The notes below the pieces were generated by a model, which saw only the letters and a list, made by a program, of their open reading frames with translations, had not been told where the DNA came from and ran no database searches. Positions 45,233 through 54,268 of a DNA stretch of 64,000 nucleotides are shown here, in pieces. The DNA is from Nocardioides sp. S-1144. Its GTDB lineage: Bacteria > Actinomycetota > Actinomycetes > Propionibacteriales > Nocardioidaceae. The position numbers and the translations under genes are program-made. Within the stretch, counting starts at the first letter, position 1; every line of letters starts with the position of its first letter. The stretch is taken from assembly GCF_005954645.2 (NCBI RefSeq), contig NZ_CP040695.2:744001-808000 (forward strand), read 5' to 3'.

Positions 45233-45404
45233 TCCAGCCCCCGCTCCTGCGGTGCACCACAACTGAACACACCCACCAACGCGATCGCTAGGCCTCTCCC
45301 GGGAGGCTGAAGCACCTCCGGAGCAGAAGGCCGGAGCCGGATCCCTCGAGGACGTCCCGGACGCATCGCGCACGAAACCTCTGCAGGAATCGAAAGGCCA
45401 TCAC

Positions 45405-45782
45405 ATGGCACGCCTCGTCGGCGTCGACCTCCCGCGCGACAAGCGCGTCGAGATCGCGCTCACCTACATCTACGGCATCGGCCGTACCCGTTCCCAGAAG
45501 CTCCTCGAGCTCACCGGTGTCGACCCCAACATGCGGGTGCACCAGCTGGGCGACGACGAGCTGGTCAAGCTCCGTGACGAGATCGAGGCCCAGGAGTTCA
45601 AGATCGAGGGCGACCTCCGTCGTGAAGTCCAGGCCGACATCCGTCGCAAGATCGAGATCGGCAGCTACCAGGGACGCCGCCACCGCCAGGGCCTCCCGGT
45701 CCGCGGTCAGCGCACCAAGACCAACGCGCGTACCCGCAAGGGCCCCAAGCGCACGGTTGCCGGCAAGAAGAAGGCCAAGTGA
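45405..45782 (+). CDS. rpsM: Ribosomal protein S13
   Basis: 125 residues, full length. [19 protein letters not shown] and [18 protein letters not shown] at the start, then [20 protein letters not shown] and the basic tail [11 protein letters not shown]. Contacts the anticodon arms at the subunit interface. AAAGGCC precedes the ATG. Separated from rpmJ by an unusually long spacer of 172 bp. Confidence 0.98.
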   Translation: MARLVGVDLPRDKRVEIALTYIYGIGRTRSQKLLELTGVDPNMRVHQLGDDELVKLRDEIEAQEFKIEGDLRREVQADIRRKIEIGSYQGRRHRQGLPVRGQRTKTNARTRKGPKRTVAGKKKAK

Positions 45783-45856
45783 CCGCTCGCTGCCTGCTCA
45801 CGCAGACGGCGCGCACCCAGCCTTCGACCACAGACCAGCTCACAAGGAGATAACCG

Positions 45857-46258
45857 ATGCCTCCCAAGGCTCGCGCGGCAGCCAAGAAGGTGCGCCGCAA
45901 GGAGAAGAAGAACGTCGCTCAGGGCGAGGCCCACATCAAGAGCACGTTCAACAACACGATCGTCACCATCACCGACCCCACCGGGGCCGTGATCTCGTGG
46001 GCCTCGGCCGGCACCGTCGGCTTCAAGGGCTCGCGCAAGTCGACCCCGTACGCCGCGCAGATGGCCGCCGAGGCCGCCGGACGCCGGGCGATGGAGCACG
46101 GCATGAAGAAGATCGACGTCTTCGTCAAGGGCCCCGGCTCCGGGCGCGAGACCGCGATCCGTTCGCTGGGTGCGATCGGCCTCGAGGTCGGCACCATCCA
46201 GGACGTCACCCCCGCCCCCCACAACGGCTGCCGCCCGCCCAAGCGCCGGCGCGTCTGA
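45857..46258 (+). CDS. rpsK: Ribosomal protein S11
   Basis: 133 residues. Motifs [40 protein letters not shown] and the C-terminal [19 protein letters not shown], all diagnostic of S11, a platform protein. AAGGAG precedes the ATG. Ends PPKRRRV. Confidence 0.98.
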   Translation: MPPKARAAAKKVRRKEKKNVAQGEAHIKSTFNNTIVTITDPTGAVISWASAGTVGFKGSRKSTPYAAQMAAEAAGRRAMEHGMKKIDVFVKGPGSGRETAIRSLGAIGLEVGTIQDVTPAPHNGCRPPKRRRV

Positions 46259-46284
46259 CCCGAGACAGAACAGGAGACTGACCC

Positions 46285-46893
46285 ATGGCCCGTTACACCG
46301 GACCCATGACCCGGAAGTCGCGCCGTCTCGGTGTCGACCTCGTCGGTGGAGACGCTGCGTTCGAGAAGCGTCCCTACCCTCCCGGCCAGCACGGCCGCGC
46401 CCGCATCAAGGAGAGCGAGTACCGCACCCAGCTGCAGGAGAAGCAGAAGGCCCGCTTCACCTACGGCGTGATGGAGCGCCAGTTCCACAACTACTACGTC
46501 GAGGCCTCGCGTCGCACCGGCAAGACCGGTGAGAACATCCTCCAGCTCCTGGAGTGCCGCCTCGACAACGTCGTCTACCGCGCCGGCTTCGCGCGCTCGC
46601 GTCGTCACGCCCGGCAGCTGGTCGTCCACGGCCACTTCCTGGTCAACGGCCGCAAGGTCGACATCCCGTCGTTCCAGGTGACCCAGTACGACATCATCGA
46701 CGTGCGCGAGAAGTCGCTCGAGATGACGCCGTTCATCATCGCCCGCGAGACCCAGGGCGAGCGGGTCGTCCCGGCCTGGCTGCAGGTCGTCCCGGGCCGC
46801 ATGCGGGCCCTGGTGCACTCCGTGCCGGTGCGCGCGCAGATCGACATGCCGATCCAGGAGCAGCTGATCGTGGAGTACTACTCCAAGAAGTGA
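46285..46893 (+). CDS. rpsD: Ribosomal protein S4
   Basis: 202 residues, an assembly-initiating 16S rRNA binder with the S4 RNA-binding domain in the second half (RLDNVVYRAGFARSRRHARQ, VVHGHFLVNGRKVDIPS). This is the zinc-free form, with no Cys motif near the N-terminus. S4 autoregulates the alpha operon in E. coli; no equivalent pseudoknot was identified here. AACAGGAGA precedes the ATG. A strong hairpin follows. Confidence 0.98.
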   Translation: MARYTGPMTRKSRRLGVDLVGGDAAFEKRPYPPGQHGRARIKESEYRTQLQEKQKARFTYGVMERQFHNYYVEASRRTGKTGENILQLLECRLDNVVYRAGFARSRRHARQLVVHGHFLVNGRKVDIPSFQVTQYDIIDVREKSLEMTPFIIARETQGERVVPAWLQVVPGRMRALVHSVPVRAQIDMPIQEQLIVEYYSKK

Positions 46894-46900
46894 TCCTCAT

Positions 46901-46930
46901 GTGGTCGGGGGACTTCCGTCCCCCGACCAC
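46901..46930 (+). terminator. Terminator-like hairpin between rpsD and rpoA
   Basis: GTGGTCGGGGGAC (46901-46913) pairs with GTCCCCCGACCAC (46918-46930) around TTCC: a perfect 13-bp stem, followed by T-rich CTTCCTTTTCACC. It looks like a Rho-independent terminator eight bases after the rpsD stop. Confidence 0.75.
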
Positions 46931-47003
46931 CGCTCCATCTTCCTTTTCACCTCTGCAGTTCGGGTCCGTCAAATAGCGGGTGGGCCCGGAAAGGAAAACA
47001 CCA

Positions 47004-48020
47004 GTGCTCATCGCACAGCGCCCCACCCTCTCGGAAGAGACCGTCGGCGACTTCCGCAGCCGCTTCGTCATCGAGCCCCTCGAGCCCGGCTTCGGCTACA
47101 CGCTCGGCAACTCGCTGCGTCGCACCCTGCTCTCGTCGATCCCCGGTGCCTCCGTCACCAGCATCAAGGTCGACACCGTGCTCCACGAGTTCTCGACGAT
47201 CGAGGGCGTCAAGGAGGACGTCACCGAGATCATCCTGAACCTGAAGGGCCTCGTCGTCTCCTCCGAGCACGACGAGCCCGTCACGATGTACCTGCGCAAG
47301 TCCGGTGCCGGCGACGTCACCGGTGCCGACATCGCGCCGCCGGCCGGCGTCGAGGTCCACAACCCCGACCTGAAGATCGCCACCCTGTCCGACAAGGGCA
47401 AGCTGGAGATGGAGCTGGTCGTCGAGCGCGGTCGCGGCTACGTGTCCGCCGTCCAGAACAAGGGCAACGACAACGAGATCGGCCGGATGCCGGTCGACTC
47501 GATCTACAGCCCGGTCCTCAAGGTGACCTACAAGGTCGAGGCCACCCGTGTCGAGCAGCGCACCGACTTCGACAAGCTCGTCATCGACGTCGAGACCAAG
47601 CCGTCCATCCTGCCCCGCGACGCCATCGCGTCGGCCGGCAAGACGCTGGTCGAGCTCTTCGGCCTGGCCCGTGAGCTCAACGTCGAGGCCGAGGGCATCG
47701 ACATCGGCCCCTCGCCCGTCGACGAGCAGCTCGCCGCCGACCTCGCCCTCCCGGTCGAGGACCTGCAGCTGACGGTCCGGTCCTACAACTGCCTCAAGCG
47801 CGAGGGCATCCACACCGTGGGTGAGCTCATCAGCCGCTCGGAGCAGGACCTGCTCGACATCCGCAACTTCGGTGCGAAGTCGATCGACGAGGTCAAGGCC
47901 AAGCTGGTCGAGATGGGCCTGTCCCTCAAGGACAGCGCGCCCGGCTTCGACCCGCACGCGGCGCTGGCCGCCTACGGCGACGACGACGACGACGCCTTCG
48001 TCGAGGACGAGCAGTACTAG
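47004..48020 (+). CDS. rpoA: RNA polymerase alpha subunit
   Basis: 338 residues, two domains: assembly domain (residues 1 to about 230; [34 protein letters not shown]) and a C-terminal DNA-contact domain (about 250-320; [20 protein letters not shown] class motif, then [20 protein letters not shown]). The tail ends with a run of Asp ([13 protein letters not shown]). The GTG at 47004 is preceded by GGAAAGGA; an upstream in-frame start lacks a site. Located after a terminator-like hairpin. Confidence 0.97.
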   Translation: MLIAQRPTLSEETVGDFRSRFVIEPLEPGFGYTLGNSLRRTLLSSIPGASVTSIKVDTVLHEFSTIEGVKEDVTEIILNLKGLVVSSEHDEPVTMYLRKSGAGDVTGADIAPPAGVEVHNPDLKIATLSDKGKLEMELVVERGRGYVSAVQNKGNDNEIGRMPVDSIYSPVLKVTYKVEATRVEQRTDFDKLVIDVETKPSILPRDAIASAGKTLVELFGLARELNVEAEGIDIGPSPVDEQLAADLALPVEDLQLTVRSYNCLKREGIHTVGELISRSEQDLLDIRNFGAKSIDEVKAKLVEMGLSLKDSAPGFDPHAALAAYGDDDDDAFVEDEQY

Positions 48021-48033
48021 AGCACCCGCGCGC

Positions 48034-48105
48034 GGTGCCGGCCCCGGCCCACCGAACGGCTCGACCTGTGACCAGGTCGGGCCGACGGTGGCCGGGGCCG
48101 GCACC
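48034..48105 (+). promoter_or_regulatory. Large nested hairpin between rpoA and rplQ
   Basis: GGTGCCGGCCCCGGCC (48034-48049) pairs with GGCCGGGGCCGGCACC (48090-48105), with CACCG/CGGTG continuing after a one-base bulge. Inside, CGACCTG-TGAC-CAGGTCG forms a second stem extended by GGC/GCC pairs. It fills most of the 163-bp rpoA-rplQ gap and has no T-run. Confidence 0.75.
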
Positions 48106-48183
48106 CGCACCGGCTCGACCGCACCACCCACCATCACCTCTAACCCGGGTACCTGACACGGCCCGGGAGAATCGAGAAGGACC

Positions 48184-48780
48184 ATGCCCGCACCGAAGAA
48201 GGGTGCCCGCCTCGGCGGTAGCCCGGCCCACCAGCGCCTCATCCTGGCGAACCTGTCGACGCAGCTCTTCGAGCACGGCCGGATCACCACCACCGAGGCG
48301 AAGGCGCGCACGCTGCGTCCGCACGCCGAGAAGCTGATCACCAAGGCCGTCAAGGCCCACAACGGTCAGAACCCGCTGCACCAGCGTCGCGAGGTCCTCA
48401 AGACCATCCGCGACAAGGGTGTCGTGCACCTCCTCTTCACCGAGATCGCGCCGACCTTCGCCGAGCGTCCCGGTGGCTACACCCGGATCACCAAGATCGG
48501 TCCCCGCAAGGGCGACAACGCCCCCATGGCCGTGATCGAGCTCGTCACCGAGGCCTACCAGCCGAAGGCGAAGACCTCGAAGGCCAAGGCCGAGCCGGCC
48601 GCCCCGGTGCTCGACAAGGCCGAGGAGACCCCGGCCGAGGAGACCGAGGCCGAGGCGACCGAGTCGGAGGCGCCCGAGTCGGAGTCGACCGAGTCCGAGG
48701 CCACCGAGATGAAGGCCACCAAGGACGAGGCCGTCGAGGACGCCGACGCCGAGGCGCCGGCCGCGGACGAGAAGGCCTGA
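48184..48780 (+). CDS. rplQ: Ribosomal protein L17 with acidic C-terminal extension
   Basis: 198 residues. The first ~125 are a normal L17 ([34 protein letters not shown], then [20 protein letters not shown]). About 70 further residues are almost entirely Glu, Ala, Thr and Ser with Pro, in repeated [14 protein letters not shown] units. Such extensions occur in actinobacterial L17 but are absent in E. coli (127 residues). Clear AGAAGG precedes the ATG. Last gene of the operon, followed by a strong terminator. Confidence 0.97.
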   Translation: MPAPKKGARLGGSPAHQRLILANLSTQLFEHGRITTTEAKARTLRPHAEKLITKAVKAHNGQNPLHQRREVLKTIRDKGVVHLLFTEIAPTFAERPGGYTRITKIGPRKGDNAPMAVIELVTEAYQPKAKTSKAKAEPAAPVLDKAEETPAEETEAEATESEAPESESTESEATEMKATKDEAVEDADAEAPAADEKA

Positions 48781-48800
48781 TCCGCAGCAGAAACCCCGCT

Positions 48801-48835
48801 CGAGGGCCCCGTCACCGATGGTGACGGGGCCCTCG
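48801..48835 (+). terminator. Terminator of the alpha operon
   Basis: CGAGGGCCCCGTCACC (48801-48816) pairs with GGTGACGGGGCCCTCG (48820-48835) around GAT, a perfect 16-bp stem, followed by TCGTTTTC. Strong Rho-independent terminator. Confidence 0.93.
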
Positions 48836-48878
48836 TCGTTTTCGGTCACGACCGCAGGCAACCATCCGGGCAGGCAGG

Positions 48879-49457
48879 ATGGTCCCTCCTGACATGACCA
48901 CCGACCAGACGCTCGCGGAGGCGTCCCGGAGCGAGAGGCAGCGGATGGCGCCCGACCGGGTCGACTTCGACCAGTTCGTGGCCGCCCGCTCGACGGCGCT
49001 GCTGCGCACCGCCTACCTCCTGACCCGCGACCACGCCCTCGCCGAGGACCTCCTCCAGACCGCGCTCGCCAAGGCGTGGTTCTCCTGGTCCCGGGTGACC
49101 GGACACCCCGAGCCCTACGTCCGCAAGATCCTCCTCAACACCTACAACTCGTGGTGGCGGCGCCGGTGGAACGGCGAGCACGCCACCGACGAGCTGCCGG
49201 AGTCGGGCGTCCCCGACGGCACCGACGCCGTCGACGCGGGCAACGACCTGTGGGACGCGATGGGCCGGCTGCCGCGCCGGCAGCGGGCGGTCGTCGTCCT
49301 GCGCTACTTCGAGGACCTCACCGAGGCCCAGACCGCCGACCTCCTCGGGTGCAGCGTCGGCACCGTCAAGAGCCAGACCAGCAAGGCCCTCGCGAAGCTG
49401 CGGATCGACCCCGCGCTCGCCGAGGACACCCACGAGACGACGGAGGAGCGGGCATGA
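48879..49457 (+). CDS. SigE-family ECF RNA polymerase sigma factor
   Basis: 192 residues (187 if the ATG at 48894 is used). Region 2 (about 30-100) has FVAARSTALLRTAYLLTRDH and LAEDLLQTALAKAWFSW; region 4 (about 130-180) has LPRRQRAVVVLRYFEDLTEA and GCSVGTVKSQTSKALAKLR, the helix-turn-helix for the -35 element. The RxxYLLT...AEDLLQ style is that of the streptomycete SigE-like ECF group. Overlaps the next gene by four bases (ATGA), so the pair is a sigma/regulator unit. Confidence 0.92.
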   Translation: MVPPDMTTDQTLAEASRSERQRMAPDRVDFDQFVAARSTALLRTAYLLTRDHALAEDLLQTALAKAWFSWSRVTGHPEPYVRKILLNTYNSWWRRRWNGEHATDELPESGVPDGTDAVDAGNDLWDAMGRLPRRQRAVVVLRYFEDLTEAQTADLLGCSVGTVKSQTSKALAKLRIDPALAEDTHETTEERA

Positions 49458-50746
49458 ACGGCATCGACGACCTGCGCAGGACGCTGGAGACCCACGCCGA
49501 CGACGTCCTCGACGTGACCGCGGCCGACCGGGGGGCCGGCATCCAGCGCCGGATCCGGACGACGCGGCGCCGCCGCACCGCGGTCGCCGGGGCCACCGCC
49601 GCCGTCGTCGCCGCGACCGCGCTCGTGGCGTTCCTGCCCGGCGACCGCGACTCCGGCCCCGACGCCGCCGGCCCCACCGTCTTCGGGATCGACCTCCCGG
49701 CCACCATCGACTCGCTTGGCTTCACCTACGACTACGACGAGCACGTCCGCGGGGAGGAGCGGGCCGTGCTGCGGCTCGAGGCGTCCGACGAGCCGCGCCT
49801 GGTGTCGTGGGGCACCTCGACCGACGACGACCGGGTGACGGTCGAGGTCGGTGCCGGCGGCGAGAGGCGGACCTTCGACGGCGCCGACTTCACCGACTGG
49901 ACCTACGTCGCGCCGGGGGAGGCGGTGCGGGTGTCGGCCCGGGTCGGCACCGGGGACGTCTCGCTCGCGGCGTACACGCTGGGCGAGCCCCGCCCCGAGG
50001 GCGTGAGCGCCGACGGCGTGACCTACCGCGACGCCATCGCCGGGGGGACCCTGCTCGGTGCCGCCGTCGGGGAGCCCGGGCAGGCCGAGGTCGTCGTCGA
50101 GCCGGTGGCCGCCCTCGACGGCCGCACCGACGTCTTCTACGCCTCCTACTGCGCCGGGGCCCCGGCCGGTGCCTTCCTCCACGTCGCGACCGCCGACGGC
50201 GAGGTCGTCTCCGGTGGCGGCTGCGACGACTCGCGCGTGCCGGTCGACCCCGCCGTGGTGGGCGGGATGACCCAGGCGGTGGGCCCGCGCCAGGACCTCG
50301 CCACGCGGTTCTACGTCACCGACGGCGAGGACGGACCGCTCGTCGAGGACGACGACCTCCGCGTCGGCCTCGGTCTCTACGCCCAGGACGCGCCCCGCGA
50401 CCTCGGTGACGGCATCGAGCTGCCCGAGCGGGTCGAGCACGACGGCCACGCCTGGCAGCTGGTCGAGACGGCGTCGCCCGACCTCGGACCCGACGGCGCC
50501 GCCGTGGCGGTGCCCGACCTGGACGGGCGGACGCTGGCCCTCATCGCCTACACCCGCGCCGACGACTCGCGGATCACCTACGAGGTCGACGGCGACGACA
50601 GCAGCAGCGTGTCCTACGTCGGGGGCGGCACCTTCACCGCCGACCTGCCGGCCGGCGCGGCGGAGGTCGCGCTCGTGAGGCTCGGGGGCGCTCCCGTCCC
50701 CGCGGAGGCCGCGGTCGGGTTCGGGTTCTACGTCCTGGCCGACTGA
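49454..50746 (+). CDS. Membrane protein coupled to the sigma factor (probable anti-sigma partner)
   Basis: 430 residues. A short cytoplasmic segment (about 1-43) with an Arg-rich end (RIRTTRRRR), one helix (TAVAGATAAVVAATALVAFL, ~44-63) and a ~365-residue acidic extracytoplasmic domain with two repeated beta-rich parts. No zinc-binding HxxxCxxC motif, so it is not a ZAS-type anti-sigma. The ATG overlaps the sigma gene, which strongly suggests it controls that sigma factor. The 3' end overlaps the converging panE gene by 19 bp. Confidence 0.78.
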   Translation: MNGIDDLRRTLETHADDVLDVTAADRGAGIQRRIRTTRRRRTAVAGATAAVVAATALVAFLPGDRDSGPDAAGPTVFGIDLPATIDSLGFTYDYDEHVRGEERAVLRLEASDEPRLVSWGTSTDDDRVTVEVGAGGERRTFDGADFTDWTYVAPGEAVRVSARVGTGDVSLAAYTLGEPRPEGVSADGVTYRDAIAGGTLLGAAVGEPGQAEVVVEPVAALDGRTDVFYASYCAGAPAGAFLHVATADGEVVSGGGCDDSRVPVDPAVVGGMTQAVGPRQDLATRFYVTDGEDGPLVEDDDLRVGLGLYAQDAPRDLGDGIELPERVEHDGHAWQLVETASPDLGPDGAAVAVPDLDGRTLALIAYTRADDSRITYEVDGDDSSSVSYVGGGTFTADLPAGAAEVALVRLGGAPVPAEAAVGFGFYVLAD

Positions 50747-51708
50747 GCGTCCAGCTCGTCGAGGAGCCCCGCCGCAGGAACGGTCTGCGGCGGGGCTCCT
50801 CGCCGGACGACGTCGTGCAGGGTGCGGCGGACCAGCTCGTTGGCCGGCGTCGGGACGCCGTGCAGGCGGCCCAGCAGGACGATCTCGCCGTTGAGGTGGT
50901 CGACCTCGACGTCGCCGGTGCCGCGACGCACGCTCTGCCAGGTCGAGGAGCCGACGCCGTCGCGGTCGACGAGCGGGCGGAGCAGCTCGCCGCGCCGCTC
51001 GGTGTCGGCCGCCTCGCTCACCACCTCGATGCCGGCCGCGGCCAGGACGTCGTCCGCCTCGGCGTGGAGCAGGCCGACCAGCGCGTCGGCGTCCTCCCCG
51101 GGCGGGCAGGCCGCGTTGACCGCGTTGCCGAGGTTGGTCAGGAGCTTGCGGTGCTTCCACGCCATGACGTCGGGGCGCGGGAGGCTCTCGAACCCGGCGG
51201 CGGTGAGGTCGGCGGCGACCCGGCGGGTGGTGTCGTCGACGCCGGTCGGGTAGCGGCCGACGTCGAGCAGCCCGGGGCGGCCGGCGGAGTGCAGCCGCAC
51301 CCGCCCCGGCTCGAGGTGGCTCGACGGCATCATCACCGTCACCGCCTGGACGTGCTCGACGTGGCGCAGCAGGGTGCGCTCGTTGGAGACGCCGTTCTGC
51401 AGCGAGACCACCGGTGTGGCCGGGAGCAGGTGCGGCACCAGGTCGGCGAGCGCGGCCGCGGTCTGCTGCGACTTCACCGCGAGCAGCACGACGGTGTCGT
51501 CGGTGATCGCCGCCTCGGCCGGGGTGCCGACCACGGGCACGGCGAGCACCCGCTCGGCCTCGTGGCCCACCCGCAGCCGGAGGCCGTCGTCGCGGAGCGC
51601 GGCGAGGTGCGCGCCGCGCGCCACGAGGGTGACGTCGATCCCGGCGGCGTGGAGCAACCCGCCCACACCACCGCCGATGGCTCCGGCCCCGACCACGAGA
51701 AACCTCAC
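50728..51708 (-). CDS. Ketopantoate reductase family protein
   Basis: 326-residue PanE/ApbA-type NADPH-dependent reductase. Rossmann motif VVGAGAIGGGVGGLLHAAG at the start, the catalytic Lys region DVMAWKHRKLLTNLGNAV, then a C-terminal helical domain. In coenzyme A synthesis PanE makes pantoate, but many actinobacterial paralogues have other 2-oxoacid substrates and no pantothenate gene is nearby. GTG start at 51708 is placed at the Rossmann motif. Diverges from ispH. Confidence 0.88.
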   Translation of the reverse strand: MRFLVVGAGAIGGGVGGLLHAAGIDVTLVARGAHLAALRDDGLRLRVGHEAERVLAVPVVGTPAEAAITDDTVVLLAVKSQQTAAALADLVPHLLPATPVVSLQNGVSNERTLLRHVEHVQAVTVMMPSSHLEPGRVRLHSAGRPGLLDVGRYPTGVDDTTRRVAADLTAAGFESLPRPDVMAWKHRKLLTNLGNAVNAACPPGEDADALVGLLHAEADDVLAAAGIEVVSEAADTERRGELLRPLVDRDGVGSSTWQSVRRGTGDVEVDHLNGEIVLLGRLHGVPTPANELVRRTLHDVVRRGAPPQTVPAAGLLDELDAQSART

Positions 51709-51736
51709 GGATGTCTGTCTACCAGGAGCCCGCTCG

Positions 51737-51742
51737 TAGACT
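51737..51742 (+). promoter_or_regulatory. -10 hexamer TAGACT of ispH (leaderless)
   Basis: TAGACT ends six bases before the ispH ATG. No ribosome binding site is present; transcript expected to start at the codon. Confidence 0.6.
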
Positions 51743-51748
51743 GGCGGC

Positions 51749-52750
51749 ATGACCACCGACGTCGGGATGCCCTCCGTCCTCTCCCCGGACGAGGCCGAGC
51801 GCGCCGTGCTGCTGGCCGCGCCGCGCGGCTACTGCGCCGGCGTCGACCGTGCGGTCGTGACCGTCGAGAAGGCGCTCGACCTGTACGGGTCACCGGTCTA
51901 CGTGCGCAAGCAGATCGTGCACAACAAGCACGTCGTCGCCGACCTGGAGTCGCGGGGCGCGGTGTTCGTCGAGGAGCTGCAGGAGGTGCCGGCCGGTGCC
52001 ACGGTCGTGTTCTCCGCCCACGGCGTCTCGCCCGAGGTGCACCGCCAGGCCGAGGAGCGCGACCTCAAGACGATCGACGCGACCTGTCCGCTGGTGACCA
52101 AGGTCCACCACGAGGCCAAGCGCTTCGCTGCCGACGACTACGACATCCTGCTCATCGGCCACGAGGGGCACGAGGAGGTCGAGGGCACCGCCGGCGAGGC
52201 GCCCGACCACATCCAGCTCGTGCAGAGCCCGGCCGACGTGCCCGGCATCGTGGTCCGCGACCCCGCCCGCGTCGCCTGGCTCTCCCAGACCACGCTCTCG
52301 GTCGACGAGACGCTCGAGACCGTCGCCGCGATCCGCGAGCGCTTCCCGCTGCTGCTCGACCCGCCCAGCGACGACATCTGCTACGCCACCCAGAACCGGC
52401 AGCTCGCGGTCAAGGAGATCTCGCCGGAGGCCGACCTCGTCATCGTCGTGGGCTCGGCGAACTCCTCGAACTCGGTGCGCCTGGTCGAGGTCGCCCTCGA
52501 GGCCGGTGCGAAGGCGTCGTACCGGATCGACGACGTCTCCGAGCTCGACGACGCCTGGCTCGACGGCGTCCGCACCGTCTCGGTCACCTCGGGTGCCTCG
52601 GTCCCCGAGACCCTGGTCGACGGCGTCCTGGCCCACCTCTCCGAGCGTGGCTACCCCGACGCCCGCGCCGTGCACTCGGCCGAGGAGTCGCTCATCTTCT
52701 CGCTCCCCAAGGAGCTCCGCCGCGACCTCAAGGCCGCCGGGCGGTCCTGA
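51749..52750 (+). CDS. ispH: 4-hydroxy-3-methylbut-2-enyl diphosphate reductase
   Basis: 333 residues, last enzyme of the MEP isoprenoid pathway. The three cluster-binding cysteines are in [27 protein letters not shown] and [13 protein letters not shown]. Substrate residues: HGVSPEVH and [15 protein letters not shown]. Supplies precursors for the menaquinone tail encoded elsewhere in the window. Start follows a leaderless-type -10. Confidence 0.96.
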   Translation: MTTDVGMPSVLSPDEAERAVLLAAPRGYCAGVDRAVVTVEKALDLYGSPVYVRKQIVHNKHVVADLESRGAVFVEELQEVPAGATVVFSAHGVSPEVHRQAEERDLKTIDATCPLVTKVHHEAKRFAADDYDILLIGHEGHEEVEGTAGEAPDHIQLVQSPADVPGIVVRDPARVAWLSQTTLSVDETLETVAAIRERFPLLLDPPSDDICYATQNRQLAVKEISPEADLVIVVGSANSSNSVRLVEVALEAGAKASYRIDDVSELDDAWLDGVRTVSVTSGASVPETLVDGVLAHLSERGYPDARAVHSAEESLIFSLPKELRRDLKAAGRS

Positions 52751-52759
52751 CCCCACCGC

Positions 52760-53158
52760 TCAGGGGGTCGCGCCGGCCTCCGTCGTGGGCCACACGACGT
52801 AGCGGTAGGCCACGAAGTTGGCCACGAACGAGACGCCGATCGAGAGCACCTTCACCACCGGCAGCGGTTCGACGACGTCGACCAGCAGGTGGATGACGAG
52901 GGGCTGGAAGAGCCACATCACCGTGCCGGTCGAGGCGAGGAAGAGCAGCGCGTGCCGCAGGGTCAGGCGGCCGGCGGAGAAGGTGAACAGCCCGTTGACC
53001 ACGAAGCTGAACGTCATCCCAGCGCTGGTCGAGACGAAGTTGGCCAGCACGATGCCGAACCGGTCGTGCAGCAGCAGGAACAGGCCGAGGTCGAGCGCGG
53101 TGTTGACGACGCCGACGCCGGCGAACCGGACCAGGGTCGGCGAGAGGACGGGCTTCAG
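52760..53158 (-). CDS. GtrA-family membrane protein
   Basis: 132 residues, four helices, GtrA fold (FAGVGVVNTALDLGLFLLL, SFVVNGLFTF and a final helix FVANFVAYRYVVWP). GtrA proteins are thought to flip polyprenyl-phosphate-linked sugars. The only plausible start near the domain is CTG at 53158, overlapping the glycosyltransferase stop by four bases (CTGA); no ATG, GTG or TTG fits. Coupled to the glycosyltransferase upstream, an established GtrA/GtrB-like pair. Confidence 0.85.
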   Translation of the reverse strand: MKPVLSPTLVRFAGVGVVNTALDLGLFLLLHDRFGIVLANFVSTSAGMTFSFVVNGLFTFSAGRLTLRHALLFLASTGTVMWLFQPLVIHLLVDVVEPLPVVKVLSIGVSFVANFVAYRYVVWPTTEAGATP

Positions 53159-54159
53159 GAGGCACCGGGCCGGGAGCCGCGGGCGGTCAGGGCCAGGGAG
53201 TAGAGCGGGCGGTCCTGGGCCTCGGTGTAGACGCGGCCCAGGTAGGTGCCGATGACGCCCATCATGATCAGCTGCAGGCCGCTGAGCAGGAACATGCCGA
53301 CACCGAGGAACGCCCAGCCGGGGACCGACTCCTCCGGCACGAGGATCCGGACGCCGGCCACGTAGATCGCCAGCAGCACCGAGAACGCCGAGATGGCGAA
53401 CCCGAGCCGGGAGATCCAGCGCAGCGGCGCCGTCGAGAAGCCGACCAGGCCGCTCGCGGCGAACCGGATCATCTTGCGCAGCGGGTAGCCGGTCTCGCCG
53501 GCGTGGCGCGGGTCGCGGTCGAAGAGCAGCGCCTCCTGCCGGAAGCCGACGTGGGCCACGATGCCCCGCAGGAAGCGGTCCTGCTCGCGGTAGCGCGACA
53601 CCTCGGCCACGACCTTGCGGTCCATCAACCGGAAGTCGCCGACGTTGCGCGGGATCTCGATGTCGGCCATCCGGTCGAGCACCCAGTAGAAGCCGTACGC
53701 AGTGGCCCGCTTGAACGGCGAGTCCTGGCGGCTGCGGCGCTGGGCGAAGACGACGTCGACGCCGCTCTCCCACAGCCCGAGCATCTCGATGCTGACCGCC
53801 GGCGGGTCCTGGAGGTCGGTGTCCATGATGATCACCGCGTCGGCGTTCGCACAGGCGTCGATGCCGGCGGTCACCGCCACCTGGTGGCCGCAGTTGCGCG
53901 ACAGGCCCAGGACGGCGACCCGGTCGTCGTCCGCGCGCAGCTCGAGCAGCCGGTCGAGGGAGTCGTCGCGGCTGCCGTCGTCGACGTAGACGAACTCGAA
54001 GTCGAGGTCGGGTCGCGCCGTCGTCGCCTCGACGAGGGCGGCGTGGAACACCGCGACGTTCTCGGACTCGTTGAACACCGGCAGCACGTAGGCGACGCGA
54101 CGTCGCCCGGCGTCGGCACCCGGGGCGGCGGGCTGCTCGTCGGTCTCGGGCAGGGGCAT
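53155..54159 (-). CDS. Family 2 glycosyltransferase (GtrB/DPM1-like)
   Basis: 334 residues. GT-A catalytic domain (about 20-240): AYVLPVFNESENV, YVDDGSRDDSLDRL, IIMDTDLQDPPAVSIEML, SRQDSPFKR and the acceptor-loop RNVGDFRLMDRKVV. Two helices at the C-terminus (about 255-277 and 288-315) anchor it to the membrane. Fits polyprenyl-phosphate glycosyltransferases making a lipid-linked sugar for wall modification. Acts with the overlapping GtrA protein; the sugar is not identifiable. Confidence 0.9.
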   Translation of the reverse strand: MPLPETDEQPAAPGADAGRRRVAYVLPVFNESENVAVFHAALVEATTARPDLDFEFVYVDDGSRDDSLDRLLELRADDDRVAVLGLSRNCGHQVAVTAGIDACANADAVIIMDTDLQDPPAVSIEMLGLWESGVDVVFAQRRSRQDSPFKRATAYGFYWVLDRMADIEIPRNVGDFRLMDRKVVAEVSRYREQDRFLRGIVAHVGFRQEALLFDRDPRHAGETGYPLRKMIRFAASGLVGFSTAPLRWISRLGFAISAFSVLLAIYVAGVRILVPEESVPGWAFLGVGMFLLSGLQLIMMGVIGTYLGRVYTEAQDRPLYSLALTARGSRPGAS

Positions 54160-54268
54160 CGTGGTCGGTCCTTCGTCGGTGCTGCTCGGATCCTCTGTCT
54201 ACCGGGCCGAACGCCACCAACACTGTGCCTGACCCGGGTGTCCGCCACGAAATCCATCTCCCGTCGTC

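Noticed and set aside
45283..45320. Hairpin GCCTCTCCCGGGAGGC before rpsM as ribosomal-protein leader
   Set aside because: Short, with no resemblance to known S13 or S4 leader structures that I can recognise; only noted in the rpmJ entry.
44651..45373. Minus-strand open frame across infA and rpmJ
   Set aside because: It is antisense to two certain translation genes and has no start signal; a high-GC shadow frame.
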